Program-made: the position numbers and the translations under genes
Source: an uncultured Acidimicrobiales bacterium
Lineage (GTDB): Bacteria > Actinomycetota > Acidimicrobiia > Acidimicrobiales > UBA10347
Length of the DNA stretch: 35,705 nucleotides
Direction: 5' to 3'
Assembly (NCBI GenBank): GCA_937991435.1
Contig: CALKPY010000088.1
Span: forward strand, 1-35,705
Shown here: piece after piece, positions 6,949 to 14,658 of the stretch
Layout of the letters: each line of letters starts with the position of its first letter
How positions within the stretch are numbered: position 1 is the first letter of the stretch
The notes under the pieces: model-generated
Seen by the model: only the letters and a program-made list of their open reading frames with translations
What the model was told of the DNA's origin: nothing
Databases searched by the model: none

Positions 6949-9258
6949 GTGGCACCTGCTGGTTCAATTCTTGGTAACTCGGTTCGTCGCAAAGAGGATC
7001 CGGGTTTGCTGATCGGCGCAAATGACTACGTCGACGACATGAAGCTCGGCTCCAAAGCCGCTGTTTTTGTGCGCTCGACCTTCGCTCACGGCACGTTGAA
7101 CTCGGTTGATATCGGCGATGCAGCGAGCATGCCCGGCGTGCTTGCGGTCTATACCGCCGCCAACACCGAGGAACTGTCGGTGCAGGGCTTTGCCATGTTG
7201 CCGCCGACAATGAATCGTCCCGCGTTGGCGACCGACAAGGTGCGTTTCGTTGGCGACATTGTTGCCATGGTCGTTGCCGAAACCCAAGCGCAAGCAATCG
7301 ACGCTGCTGAATCGATCTGGCCAGACATCGAGCCGCTCGACGCGGTTATCGACATCGCAACTGCCGCTGCGGCACCTCCGATCTTCGAGGGCACCGACAG
7401 CAATGTTTGCTTTGCCACCAACTTCCCGCTCGGCGAAGACGGAGCCCCGGCCGATATAGACGCGCTCGAAGGCGCCGAGCATGTCGCTTCGGTATCGATG
7501 CTCACGCAACGCCTCGCTGGCGCACCGATGGAAAACAATGGCTGTCTGGCCGTACCTAACGAGCCCGAAGGTGGGCTTACGGTGTGGGTTTCGCATCAGT
7601 CTCCCCACGGAATTCAGGCACCAATTGCAGGTCTGCTTGGTCTCGAAGCAGACAAGGTCCGTGTCGTGACCCCGTGGGTCGGCGGCGGTTTCGGACCGAA
7701 GGGCGCGATGTACCCCGAGTATGTCCTTGCTGGCTATGCGGCACTCAAGCTCGGTGTCCCCGTCAAATGGGCCGAGCTTCGCTCAGAGAACATGGTTTCG
7801 ATGGTGCACGGGCGCGCCATGGTGATGGAAGCCAAACTTGGACTCACCAAAGAAGGCAAGATCACTGGTTACGACGCGTCTGTAATTGCCGATGCGGGTA
7901 GCTACCCGGCACTGGGTGCGGTCTTGCCGATGCTTACCCAGCTCCTAGCGCCGGGCGTTTACGACGTTCCCAAGGTGAAGTTCTCCGGCCTATCGGTAAT
8001 GACTAACACCACAACAATCGGCGCCTACCGGGGCGCCGGGCGCCCAGAAGCTACCCAGCTCATCGAGCGAGTGCTTGATGTGGCGGCCGCCGAACTCGGA
8101 ATCGACCCGGCTGAGATCCGGCGTATCAATTTCTTGCAACCAGAGGACTTCCCGCTCGTTACGACGACTGGCGGCACCTACGACAGCGGTGAGTACGAAC
8201 GTGCACTCGACGCCGCACTGGCGGCTGCGGGTTACGCCCAGGCGCGCGCCGATCAGGCCGCACGTCGAGAATCTGGCGATGTCAAACAGATCGGTATTGG
8301 CGTCAGCAGCTACGTCGAGGTCACCGCTCCTCTAGGCCTACATGTCGAGTACACCAAGGTCGAGTTCACGCCAGACGGCGAACTGAATCTGTATGCGGGA
8401 ACCAGCGTTCACGGTCAAGGCCACGACACGTCGTTCTCGATGATCGCTCACGATGTCTTGGGCGTACCGATCAACGACATCAACTTCTTTGACAGCGACA
8501 CCGACACCGTCGCTCGAGGTCAAGGCACCGCTGGTTCGCGGTCGTTGCAGACCGCTGGTTCGGGCATCATGATCGGGTCACAAAAAGTGCTCGAGAAAGC
8601 GCAACAACTCGCCGCTCATCTGCTCGAGGCCAGCGTTGACGACCTCGAAACTACCGGCGAGGGGCTAGCCGTCGCTGGAGTGCCGACGTCAGCGTTGTCT
8701 TGGGCGGAGCTCGCGACAGCAGCTCATGACGAGACCAAGCTTCCCGAAGGTATGGAACCAGGTCTCGCCTATGAGCATGACTTCGACGGAACCGACGCAA
8801 CGTTCCCGTTCGGGACTCATGTTTCGATCGTCGAAGTTGATACGGCCACCGGTGGCGTTGAAATGCTGCGCCATATCGCCGTAGATGACTGTGGAACAAT
8901 TCTGAATCCACTGATTGTCAACGGCCAACAGCATGGCGGGATTGCTCAAGGTGCCGCCCAGGTGCTGTTCGAACACGTCGCATACGATGAGCTGGGCAAC
9001 CCGACCAATGCGAACCTGATGGACTACCTGGTACCTGCGGCCTCGGAGCTACCCAGCTTCGAAGTATCGAACACCGAGACGCCATCGCCTCGCAACCCAT
9101 TGGGAGCGAAGGGCATCGGTGAATCGGGCACCATCGGCGCTGGCCCGGCGGTTCATAATGCGATCATCGATGCGGTAAGCCACCTCGGCGTGTCGCACAT
9201 CGAGATGCCGTGCACCCCGCAAACTGTCTGGCAAGCGGTCAGCGCAGCAACTGCCTAA
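6949..9258 (+). CDS. Form II CoxL-like molybdenum hydroxylase large subunit, orphan
   Basis: A 769-residue molybdopterin-binding subunit of the xanthine dehydrogenase / aerobic CO dehydrogenase family. The N-terminal a/b hammerhead (VRRKEDPGLLIGANDYVDDMK) is followed by the Mo-cofactor domains with VTPWVGGGFGPKG, the active-site loop AYRGAGR (residues 359-365), GQGHDTSFSMIAHDVLGVP, RGQGTAGSRSLQTAGSG and GAKGIGESGTIG with the catalytic Glu. AYRGAGR is the form II signature; true CO dehydrogenase (form I) has AYRCSFR, so CO oxidation should not be assumed. GTG 6949 is chosen because GGGGGAG lies 7 nt upstream; the frame opens 27 codons earlier. No FAD (CoxM) or 2Fe-2S (CoxS) subunit gene is adjacent, which is unusual. 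Confidence 0.93.
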   Translation: MAPAGSILGNSVRRKEDPGLLIGANDYVDDMKLGSKAAVFVRSTFAHGTLNSVDIGDAASMPGVLAVYTAANTEELSVQGFAMLPPTMNRPALATDKVRFVGDIVAMVVAETQAQAIDAAESIWPDIEPLDAVIDIATAAAAPPIFEGTDSNVCFATNFPLGEDGAPADIDALEGAEHVASVSMLTQRLAGAPMENNGCLAVPNEPEGGLTVWVSHQSPHGIQAPIAGLLGLEADKVRVVTPWVGGGFGPKGAMYPEYVLAGYAALKLGVPVKWAELRSENMVSMVHGRAMVMEAKLGLTKEGKITGYDASVIADAGSYPALGAVLPMLTQLLAPGVYDVPKVKFSGLSVMTNTTTIGAYRGAGRPEATQLIERVLDVAAAELGIDPAEIRRINFLQPEDFPLVTTTGGTYDSGEYERALDAALAAAGYAQARADQAARRESGDVKQIGIGVSSYVEVTAPLGLHVEYTKVEFTPDGELNLYAGTSVHGQGHDTSFSMIAHDVLGVPINDINFFDSDTDTVARGQGTAGSRSLQTAGSGIMIGSQKVLEKAQQLAAHLLEASVDDLETTGEGLAVAGVPTSALSWAELATAAHDETKLPEGMEPGLAYEHDFDGTDATFPFGTHVSIVEVDTATGGVEMLRHIAVDDCGTILNPLIVNGQQHGGIAQGAAQVLFEHVAYDELGNPTNANLMDYLVPAASELPSFEVSNTETPSPRNPLGAKGIGESGTIGAGPAVHNAIIDAVSHLGVSHIEMPCTPQTVWQAVSAATA

Positions 9259-9291
9259 CCGCGTTGGGCCGCACGAGCGACCCGACAAGAC

Positions 9292-9337
9292 ATGAGTTGA
9301 GCGCTGGGGGTTAGTCCCCGGCGCTCAACTCATTTTT
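9292..9337 (+). terminator. Strong intrinsic terminator of the CoxL-like gene
   Basis: A near-perfect hairpin: 13-base arm starting ATGAGTTGAGCGC (9292-9304) pairs with GCGCTCAACTCAT (9321-9333), with an inner GGGG/CCCC stem and a GTTAGT-type loop, followed by TTTT. The right arm is the coding end of the convergent CoA-transferase gene, whose TAA (9311-9313) sits in the loop. The T tract exists only for + strand transcription, so it serves the CoxL-like gene. Confidence 0.9.
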
Positions 9338-10495
9338 GATGGCGTCGGTGTGCTGCCCGAGGGTTGGCGCCAACGATCTGTAATTGACCGGCGTGCGTGA
9401 GAAGTCGACCGGGGTGGACACCATTGTGGTTGTCGCTCCGGCGCCGTCTGGCACGTGAGCCAGCGCGCCTGAGCTGGCGAACTGCGGATCGACCAGCAGG
9501 TCGTCGAGACTGTTGATTGGTGACCAAAAGAAGTCTGGCTCGCCGTCGCTGCGTTGTTCGATTTCGGCAAAAGACAAGTTCGCAAAGGCCGTGTCGAGGA
9601 GTGCAATCAGATCGGCGGCGTTGGCGCGTCGGTCGATCGGCGTTGCGAAGCGAGGGTCGTCGATTAGTTCCGGCAGGCCAGCGACGCGACACAGCGCCGG
9701 CCAGTGGCGCTCGGGGTCGATGCCGACAACCCAGATATGGCGACCGTCGGCGATGGCATAGTTGTTCGCCGCGGGATTCGACGCGACCGTGCGGTCGTTG
9801 TTGCCGACGTCGGCGCCCCACATCAGTTTCGTGTTGAGATCGAAACCAATCGTGTACATACCTTCGCGAAACAATGACGTTTCGACGAGCTGGCCGAGGC
9901 CTGAAGAGGTGCGTTCAAAGAGGGCGGCACTCACTGCTCCAGCTGCCGCCAGACCGGTGTTGTGGTCGCCCATACCTCCACGTTGGAATGGAGGACTTTG
10001 GCCTGGAGCGGTGAGCAAACTGGCAATTCCGGAACGTGACCAAAACGCGGCAATGTCGAATGCCGCACGGTTGGCGTCGGGTCCATCGCTGCCGAACCCA
10101 GTGATGTGGCAGTAGATGAGTTCGGGGAATCGCGAGGCTAACGACGGGTAGTCGAGATCGAACGAAGCCAGCGCGGCACGGCGAATGTTGGTGACGAGAA
10201 CATCAGCGGTGTCGATGAGATCGAGGCAGATGGCGAGATCTTCGGCGAGGTGAAGGTCGAGTTGGATCGACTGCTTGGACCGGTTGTCGAGCTCAAAAAC
10301 CGGGTTGGTTGGAAGTACGTCGCCCAGCATCTTTTGAAACAGTCGCGATGGATCACCGGTGGGCGGTTCGACCTTGATGACTTCGGCGCCCCAATCGGCG
10401 AGTATGCCGCCGCAGGCCGGTCCGGCTATCCAGACACCGAGTTCAATGACGCGAATGCCCGCCAGCGGGCCAGTAGGCGCTGGATCAGCGCTCAA
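9311..10495 (-). CDS. Class III CoA-transferase (CaiB/BaiF family)
   Basis: A 394-residue family III CoA-transferase, moving CoA between carboxylic acids in the cytoplasm. The N-terminus GIRVIELGVWIAGPACGGILADWGAEVIKVEPPTGDPSR is diagnostic, and the GRGxDH-like GGMGDHNTGLAAAGAVSAAL carries the Asp that forms the acyl anhydride. LVETSLFREGMYTIGFD and the C-terminal small-domain segment (ADGRHIWVVGIDPERHWPALC) are also typical; length is normal. The start is a TTG at 10493-10495, overlapping the end of the upstream small membrane gene by 11 bp, so translation is probably coupled. Acyl substrates are unknown. Confidence 0.93.
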   Translation of the reverse strand: MSADPAPTGPLAGIRVIELGVWIAGPACGGILADWGAEVIKVEPPTGDPSRLFQKMLGDVLPTNPVFELDNRSKQSIQLDLHLAEDLAICLDLIDTADVLVTNIRRAALASFDLDYPSLASRFPELIYCHITGFGSDGPDANRAAFDIAAFWSRSGIASLLTAPGQSPPFQRGGMGDHNTGLAAAGAVSAALFERTSSGLGQLVETSLFREGMYTIGFDLNTKLMWGADVGNNDRTVASNPAANNYAIADGRHIWVVGIDPERHWPALCRVAGLPELIDDPRFATPIDRRANAADLIALLDTAFANLSFAEIEQRSDGEPDFFWSPINSLDDLLVDPQFASSGALAHVPDGAGATTTMVSTPVDFSRTPVNYRSLAPTLGQHTDAIKNELSAGD

Positions 10496-10700
10496 CTCGG
10501 AACCACCCGGGGGTGGTTAAGAGGAACCCGGCTCCGACTACGGCGGCTATCAACCCCAGGATCAGGCTGCCTGGCTGACGGGCTTGTATGACAGCGATAA
10601 CTCCCGCGACACACAGACCAACAGCACCGAGCACGAACAGCCCAAGGGCCCACACCGGCCACCCGGGGGAGCGGTCAGATAGTTGAGTTCGTGACGCCAT
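10485..10700 (-). CDS. Two-helix small membrane protein
   Basis: A 71-residue protein with two hydrophobic segments (WPVWALGLFVLGAVGLCVAG and SLILGLIAAVVGAGFLLTT) separated by a short QARQPG loop, so both ends are probably on the same side of the membrane. No family recognised. It starts with ATG nine bases after the GntR gene stop and overlaps the CoA-transferase start, so it is the middle gene of a three-gene operon. Confidence 0.75.
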   Translation of the reverse strand: MASRTQLSDRSPGWPVWALGLFVLGAVGLCVAGVIAVIQARQPGSLILGLIAAVVGAGFLLTTPGWFRVER

Positions 10701-10709
10701 GGATCAAGC

Positions 10710-11138
10710 TTAGGCGAGACCAGCGTCGGTGTCGTGATCGACAGTGCGCTCCTTCGGTCCGGAGTTGCGTCGAATGGCGAGAATGATGGCCTCGAGCGAC
10801 TCGTCGGCGCCAGCATCGAGTTCCGCTGCGACCCGAGCAAAGGCGTCAGCGGCGGTTTGAAGTTGGTTCGAGCGCTCGGCGATGTGATGGCCGATCGGTG
10901 GCGCTTCGGTGATGAATGTTCCGCGTCGTCCAGCAGCTTGGGCGACTCCGTCATTGATGAGTTCGCGATAGGCCCTGGCGACAGTTGCAGGCGCAACGTC
11001 GAGTATGTCTGCAAGGTCGCGAATTGTGGGAAGTTTGGCCCCAGGTCGTAGCCGTCCGGCGGCGACGTTGAGCGCAATCTGAGCCCGTATCTGCTCGAAC
11101 GGCGGTACCGGCGTGGTCGGAGTCAGCCGGATACGCAT
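10710..11138 (-). CDS. GntR-family (YtrA-like) transcriptional regulator
   Basis: A 142-residue regulator with a GntR winged helix (PPFEQIRAQIALNVAAGRLRPGAKLPTIRDLADILDVAPATVARAYRELINDGVAQAAGRRGTF region, residues ~11-75) and only a short helical C-terminal segment, as in the YtrA subgroup. Such short GntR proteins usually sense a ligand or oligomerise through the small C-terminal domain and often control membrane proteins encoded beside them. ATG 11138 lies six bases after a TATGCT box, so its transcript appears leaderless. An inverted repeat overlapping the -35 box suggests autorepression. It leads the operon with the two-helix protein and CoA-transferase. Confidence 0.9.
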   Translation of the reverse strand: MRIRLTPTTPVPPFEQIRAQIALNVAAGRLRPGAKLPTIRDLADILDVAPATVARAYRELINDGVAQAAGRRGTFITEAPPIGHHIAERSNQLQTAADAFARVAAELDAGADESLEAIILAIRRNSGPKERTVDHDTDAGLA

Positions 11139-11144
11139 TGTGAA

Positions 11145-11173
11145 AGCATAAAGACCGCTTCCGATTGTGTCAA
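11145..11173 (-). promoter_or_regulatory. Promoter of the GntR operon, leaderless arrangement
   Basis: On the minus strand a perfect TTGACA (complement of 11168-11173) is followed after exactly 17 bases by TATGCT (complement of 11145-11150), then six bases to the ATG at 11138. Transcription should start at or next to the start codon. Confidence 0.75.
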
Positions 11174-11186
11174 TGTAATGATACAA
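11165..11186. promoter_or_regulatory. Candidate GntR operator, inverted repeat
   Basis: TTGTGTCA (11165-11172) and TGATACAA (11179-11186) form an 8-bp inverted repeat with one mismatch and a six-base spacer. It covers the -35 box of the regulator's own promoter, the position expected of an autorepressor. Which protein binds is inference. Confidence 0.6.
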
Positions 11187-11228
11187 ACGACGGCTATTCG
11201 TGGCGATGCGTTCGTCTGAGATGGCGAA

Positions 11229-11244
11229 AGCTAATAAAATAGCT
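11229..11244. promoter_or_regulatory. AT-rich inverted repeat in the glnB/glnK upstream region
   Basis: AGCTA and TAGCT flank an ATAAAA core about 72 bp before the P-II start, in the most AT-rich part of the divergent intergenic region. It may be part of the P-II promoter or an operator; no clear -35/-10 pair was found. Confidence 0.3.
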
Positions 11245-11315
11245 AGCGAACGTGGTCGAGGTTCATGTAATGTGGCAATACGTTCGGGCATTCTGAACTT
11301 GTCGAAAGAGGAAAC

Positions 11316-11654
11316 ATGAAACTCGTTACTGCCGTCGTGAAACCGCATCAGGTCGACGAAATCAAGTCGGCTCTCAACGCCATTGGCGTGCAGGGCATGA
11401 CCGTGACCGAAGCGCAGGGATATGGCCGCCAGGGTGGACACACCGAGACCTATCGCGGTACCGAATACAAGGTGTCGTTCACGCCCAAGTCTCGGCTCGA
11501 AATCGTCGTCGATGATGACCAACAGGTAGCGGTGGTTGAAGCGGTCCAAGGGGCGGCTCGTACGGGCAAGATCGGCGACGGCAAGATCTGGGTGACCGAT
11601 GTGTCGGCTATGGTCCGCATTCGCACCGGCGAACAGGGATCTGAAGCCATCTAG
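11316..11654 (+). CDS. glnB/glnK-like: Nitrogen regulatory protein P-II
   Basis: A 112-residue P-II signalling protein, a trimer that reads 2-oxoglutarate and ATP/ADP and controls nitrogen enzymes or the ammonium channel. Visible are the N-terminal KLVTAVVKPHQVDEIKSAL, the T-loop GYGRQGGHTETYRGTEYKVSF with Tyr51 in the uridylylation position, and the ATP-binding GAARTGKIGDGKIWV. Length is canonical. GAGG lies 7 nt before the ATG. The usual partners amtB, glnD and glnA are not in the window, so this is a solitary copy. It is divergent from the GntR operon with a 177-bp gap that must hold both promoters. Confidence 0.95.
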   Translation: MKLVTAVVKPHQVDEIKSALNAIGVQGMTVTEAQGYGRQGGHTETYRGTEYKVSFTPKSRLEIVVDDDQQVAVVEAVQGAARTGKIGDGKIWVTDVSAMVRIRTGEQGSEAI

Positions 11655-11747
11655 CCCCGTTGGTGAGCGCGCAACGTCGACTGCGCTGTTGACGGTGGGC
11701 CTGTTGTGGCTTGTGTTGCCGCTGTCGAAGCACTAGTGTGCCTAGAC

Positions 11748-11793
11748 GGGTGGACCACGCGAATCAATCGCGTGCCGGGTTACGGATCCACCC
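11748..11793 (+). promoter_or_regulatory. Structured 5' leader of the small membrane gene
   Basis: Arms GGGTGGA (11748-11754) and TCCACCC (11787-11793) enclose a second stem ACGCGA (11757-11762) / TCGCGT (11768-11773). The structure ends three bases before the GGAG ribosome site (11797-11800) of the gene starting at 11808. There is no U tract, so it is more likely a regulatory or stabilising leader than a terminator for the P-II gene. Confidence 0.5.
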
Positions 11794-11807
11794 TTCGGAG
11801 ATATGCC

Positions 11808-12011
11808 ATGCAAAACAAAGTGACCTACTTCTTGCTCGTGATGTTCTTGATCTTTTTGATCGTGAATGACGCTGCCGGAGCAGGCGAGACTGCAAATTCT
11901 TTCTTCGGATGGCTTGGCGGCATTTTCACGTCATTCCGCGACTTTGTCGATGCGCTCTTTGGCGGTGACGACGATTCCCTCGCCGTGGTCCAGCGTTCGA
12001 TCGGCAACTGA
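11808..12011 (+). CDS. Small single-span membrane protein
   Basis: A 67-residue protein with one N-terminal hydrophobic helix (VTYFLLVMFLIFLIVNDA), followed by FFGWLGGIFTSFRDFVDALFGGDDDS. The start is the ATG at 11808, with GGAG seven bases upstream; an upstream in-frame ATG at 11706 has no ribosome site. The second amphipathic stretch (FFGWLGGIFTSFRDFVDAL) could lie on the membrane surface. No known family. It lies 23 bp before the PH-domain gene and is probably co-transcribed with it. Confidence 0.75.
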   Translation: MQNKVTYFLLVMFLIFLIVNDAAGAGETANSFFGWLGGIFTSFRDFVDALFGGDDDSLAVVQRSIGN

Positions 12012-12034
12012 AGACCTCTGACGCCGTCCGCGTC

Positions 12035-12757
12035 ATGAAGCAGCGACGACCTGCTGCCCGAAACGGAATCATGCGCGCTCTGCTTCCGCAGCGCGACGAG
12101 GATTTCCTCGTGCAGGGTGAACGGATCTATTACAACCACCGATATCACTCGGCCCTGCTCCTGAGACCTGCTTTTGAGTTGATTTCTGCCCTGATGGTCA
12201 TCGTGTGGATCAGGCTCGACGTGAGCCTGATGCGCACCGCGTCGATGACGATGTGTGCCGTTTTGGCGGCCGTCTACCTCGCTAAGCGGGCGCGTTCGTT
12301 GCGTTGGTCACTCAACAAGCTTGTTGTGGTCGCAGGCGCTCTGATCGGTGCTGCAATTTTGGTCGAGGCGACGACCGACACGATTGCTGCGTTCATCATC
12401 TTGTTCTTCATCGCACGATTCGTAACTCGGTTCGTCAAATGGGCCTGGTACCGCCGACTGCTCGTCACCGATCGCCGGGTCATTGAAGTATCTGGATTGG
12501 TCGGAAGCCAGATAGCGACGATGCCTTTGTTCCGAATAACCGACGCATTGTTGAAACGCTCAGCGGCTGCAGAACTGCTCGGGTATGCAGAGTTTCGAAT
12601 CGAGTCGGCGGGTCAAAACCAGGCGCTCGGACGAATCCCATTTCTCGATCATGCTGACTTTTTTCAAAATCTGATTGTTGAACTGTCGACGACTGCGAAG
12701 AGCGACGTGCCAAATAGCGCCGACGATCTGGGAAGCATGATGGATCGAATGCTCTGA
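12035..12757 (+). CDS. Bacterial PH-domain membrane protein
   Basis: A 240-residue protein with the start GERIYYNHRYHSALLLRPAFELI typical of the YdbS/YdbT-like bPH2 family, then about four to five hydrophobic segments up to residue ~135 and a cytoplasmic PH-like domain (WYRRLLVTDRRVIEVSGLVGSQIATMPLFRITDALLKR, then YAEFRIESAGQNQALGRIPFLDHADFF). Such proteins are often encoded with another membrane protein; here the small 67-residue protein precedes it. Function in the family is poorly known (envelope or stress roles suggested). No ribosome site decides the ATG at 12035. Confidence 0.88.
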   Translation: MKQRRPAARNGIMRALLPQRDEDFLVQGERIYYNHRYHSALLLRPAFELISALMVIVWIRLDVSLMRTASMTMCAVLAAVYLAKRARSLRWSLNKLVVVAGALIGAAILVEATTDTIAAFIILFFIARFVTRFVKWAWYRRLLVTDRRVIEVSGLVGSQIATMPLFRITDALLKRSAAAELLGYAEFRIESAGQNQALGRIPFLDHADFFQNLIVELSTTAKSDVPNSADDLGSMMDRML

Positions 12758-12899
12758 TCGTGGTGGCCACCCCGGCGCAGGCCGACGTGGCAGCACCAGG
12801 TGGTGAGGTGACCACTCAGAGTGTTCGAACAGGCCGATGGTCTTGAGTAATCTGACTCGGTGAACGGTTATCGGCGACTGTGTCGGTAACGATGTCGAA

Positions 12900-13880
12900 G
12901 TGTTGGGCTTTACACAAAGTGCAAAGGTGCTGGTTGGCATCGTCGCCGCCGTATTGTTGGTCGGCGTTTCGGCAGCTTCAGGTTCGAGTACGGGCGATAC
13001 AGCGATCGCAGTCGACGGAACGACGCCGGTGTCTGTAGCGGCTCTGCACGACACTGAGTCGTCGCTGCCGGACCTACTGGTGAGCCCCGACGACAAGCGG
13101 CTCAACACGGTCGCGAGAGACACGGTCGCGAGAGACACGGTCGCGAGTGAGACAGTTCGTGACCGCGTCTCGGCCGAGACGCTTCGTGCCGCGACACCGC
13201 TGCGCTCGGTGCCTTTGCGAGAGTCGACAGTGTCTCGAGCGTTGAACGCCCAGAGTGTTGTGCTGCCGGTCTTCGGCACCACGTCGTCGGGGGTCGCGAC
13301 TGGTACCGATACCGGCGACGCGGGGAATGTCGCCGGAACTCCGCCCGTCGAGCCGGGCGAAACGGAGGGTGCCCCGAATATGCAGGAACCGGATTCTGCC
13401 GTCTCGATGGCGGCAATCGAGCTGCCAGCCGAGACAGCGTTAAACCCGTTGCAGGAGCGAGGAAACGAAGCTCTCAGCCGAATCACCTACGACTGGGCGA
13501 GCTTGGGCTTTCGCATCGAGTTTCTCCCACCCAAACGCGGATTTCGGGGCTTGACGTACCCATACGAAGGCCGCATCGAGGTATTTGTTTCTGACGATCT
13601 GAGCATCGATGAGCTCGCGCATGTCCTGGCCCATGAAATCGGCCACGCTGTTGATGTGCGATTGAACTCACCTGACGATCGACGTCGCTGGCTCGAAGCA
13701 CGGGGCGTGGCTCCGTCGACTCTTTGGTGGGCGGGACCGGCCGCGTCGGATTTCTCCAGCGGGTCGGGTGACTTCGCTGAATGTTTCGCGTGGTGGCAGG
13801 TCGGAAGCCGGTCAGAGTCGCGTCTTGCAGGCTCCTGTGCCGGAACAGAACGTCTGATCGAGAACCTCTCATTGAGATGA
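12900..13880 (+). CDS. Secreted zincin-like metallopeptidase, unclassified
   Basis: A 326-residue protein starting GTG 12900 with a signal peptide (AKVLVGIVAAVLLVGVSAASG), a low-complexity linker of about 170 residues rich in Thr, Val and Ser, and a C-terminal catalytic-like domain. That domain has LAHVLAHEIGHAVDVR with the zinc motif HEIGH (residues 245-249) and, 45 residues on, GDFAECFAWW whose Glu294 is placed as a possible third zinc ligand. The layout resembles actinobacterial proteins with HExxH ... F-A-E-x-F zincin domains. Two Cys (CFAWW and the C-terminal SCAGTE) could pair outside the cell. The linker carries a short tandem repeat. Peptidase activity is inferred only from the motif. 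Confidence 0.78.
   Translation: MLGFTQSAKVLVGIVAAVLLVGVSAASGSSTGDTAIAVDGTTPVSVAALHDTESSLPDLLVSPDDKRLNTVARDTVARDTVASETVRDRVSAETLRAATPLRSVPLRESTVSRALNAQSVVLPVFGTTSSGVATGTDTGDAGNVAGTPPVEPGETEGAPNMQEPDSAVSMAAIELPAETALNPLQERGNEALSRITYDWASLGFRIEFLPPKRGFRGLTYPYEGRIEVFVSDDLSIDELAHVLAHEIGHAVDVRLNSPDDRRRWLEARGVAPSTLWWAGPAASDFSSGSGDFAECFAWWQVGSRSESRLAGSCAGTERLIENLSLR
13107..13151. repeat. 15-bp tandem repeat inside the zincin linker
   Basis: The unit ACGGTCGCGAGAGAC occurs at 13107-13121 and 13122-13136 and again with two changes at 13137-13151. It encodes TVARD-TVARD-TVASE. The repeat keeps frame, so slippage would alter the linker length by five residues. Confidence 0.9.
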
Positions 13881-13919
13881 TGGCGAGGTACGAGTGCAGT
13901 TCTGGGCCACAATCTCACT

Positions 13920-14558
13920 GTGGCACGTTGGCTAGGGTTCCTGTTCGCAGCGCTTGTGCTGTTCGCGGGGTGTGCCGAAGCCCCCGACCCTGGAAACCCA
14001 ATCGTGTTCTGTTCGCTACTTGAGGGCGGAAGCGGACTCACTGACACCCCGACCGAGCGCGACCTCTCTGACCTCGCCGGCGTCGCTCCGCCTGATATTC
14101 GAGACACGATCACCGCTCTTCAAGCACGGGCGCGCGACTTTGATGATTTGCGGTCAGAGCAGCCGCCCGATCTCGAAGCCCTTTTCAAGGCCCGTTTCGA
14201 CCCAGCTGCCGATGTTGAACGTGCCGAGCTCGACGCCTACGCCGTGACGAGTTGCGGGCTGGCTGTCGAGCGGCCGCCAGCGACGAGATGGAACTCGTGG
14301 GTGCGCCAGCGCCATGCCAACGAACCTTGGATTGCCAGTTCTACGGTGCAGTTCGAGGTCATTGAAGACCGAATCAGCGCCGTAACGATGATCTTCGCCG
14401 AGGCGCCAGAACCGATCGAGGTCGTGGAACAGGCGTGCCAAGCGGGCGCAGACTTTTTGGTCTCTGAAAGTGCGCAAGGCGGCCGGGTTGCGGTTCTGAT
14501 CGGAGCCGTCGCGGTGCTTGATCATCTGACCTCTGACCCGGAATGTCGCTTGCCATAG
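13920..14558 (+). CDS. Putative lipoprotein, unknown function
   Basis: A 212-residue protein with a lipoprotein signal (WLGFLFAALVLFAGC, lipobox LFAGC) and a mature domain containing EAPDPGNPIVFCSLLEGG, a helical region (DIRDTITALQARARDFDDLR), a TSCGLAVERP segment and a late beta region (FEVIEDRISAVTMIFAEA). Three cysteines after the lipobox Cys could form disulfides. No family recognised. GTG 13920 is the start; the CACAAT six bases upstream is a weak -10 candidate. Confidence 0.75.
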   Translation: MARWLGFLFAALVLFAGCAEAPDPGNPIVFCSLLEGGSGLTDTPTERDLSDLAGVAPPDIRDTITALQARARDFDDLRSEQPPDLEALFKARFDPAADVERAELDAYAVTSCGLAVERPPATRWNSWVRQRHANEPWIASSTVQFEVIEDRISAVTMIFAEAPEPIEVVEQACQAGADFLVSESAQGGRVAVLIGAVAVLDHLTSDPECRLP

Positions 14559-14658
14559 GCGCGGCTCGGTCCGGGCGCGCTTGCGCAGCCGCCCGTCGAC
14601 CACGACGAAGCGGGTGTCGCCAACTACGATGTCCCAACGTCAAGAGAAGGGCCAGTCC

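Noticed and set aside
6949-9258. Calling the CoxL-like gene a CO dehydrogenase
   Set aside because: The active-site loop is AYRGAGR, not the AYRCSFR of genuine CO dehydrogenase, and the other subunits are absent.
11139-11549. Upstream extension of the GntR frame across the P-II gene
   Set aside because: The extension is antisense to the P-II gene; the GntR wHTH starts at 11138 next to a consensus promoter.
12560-13486. 308-codon minus-strand frame over the zincin linker
   Set aside because: Low-complexity Ser/Thr/Val translation is a mirror of the linker repeats; no ribosome site or domain.
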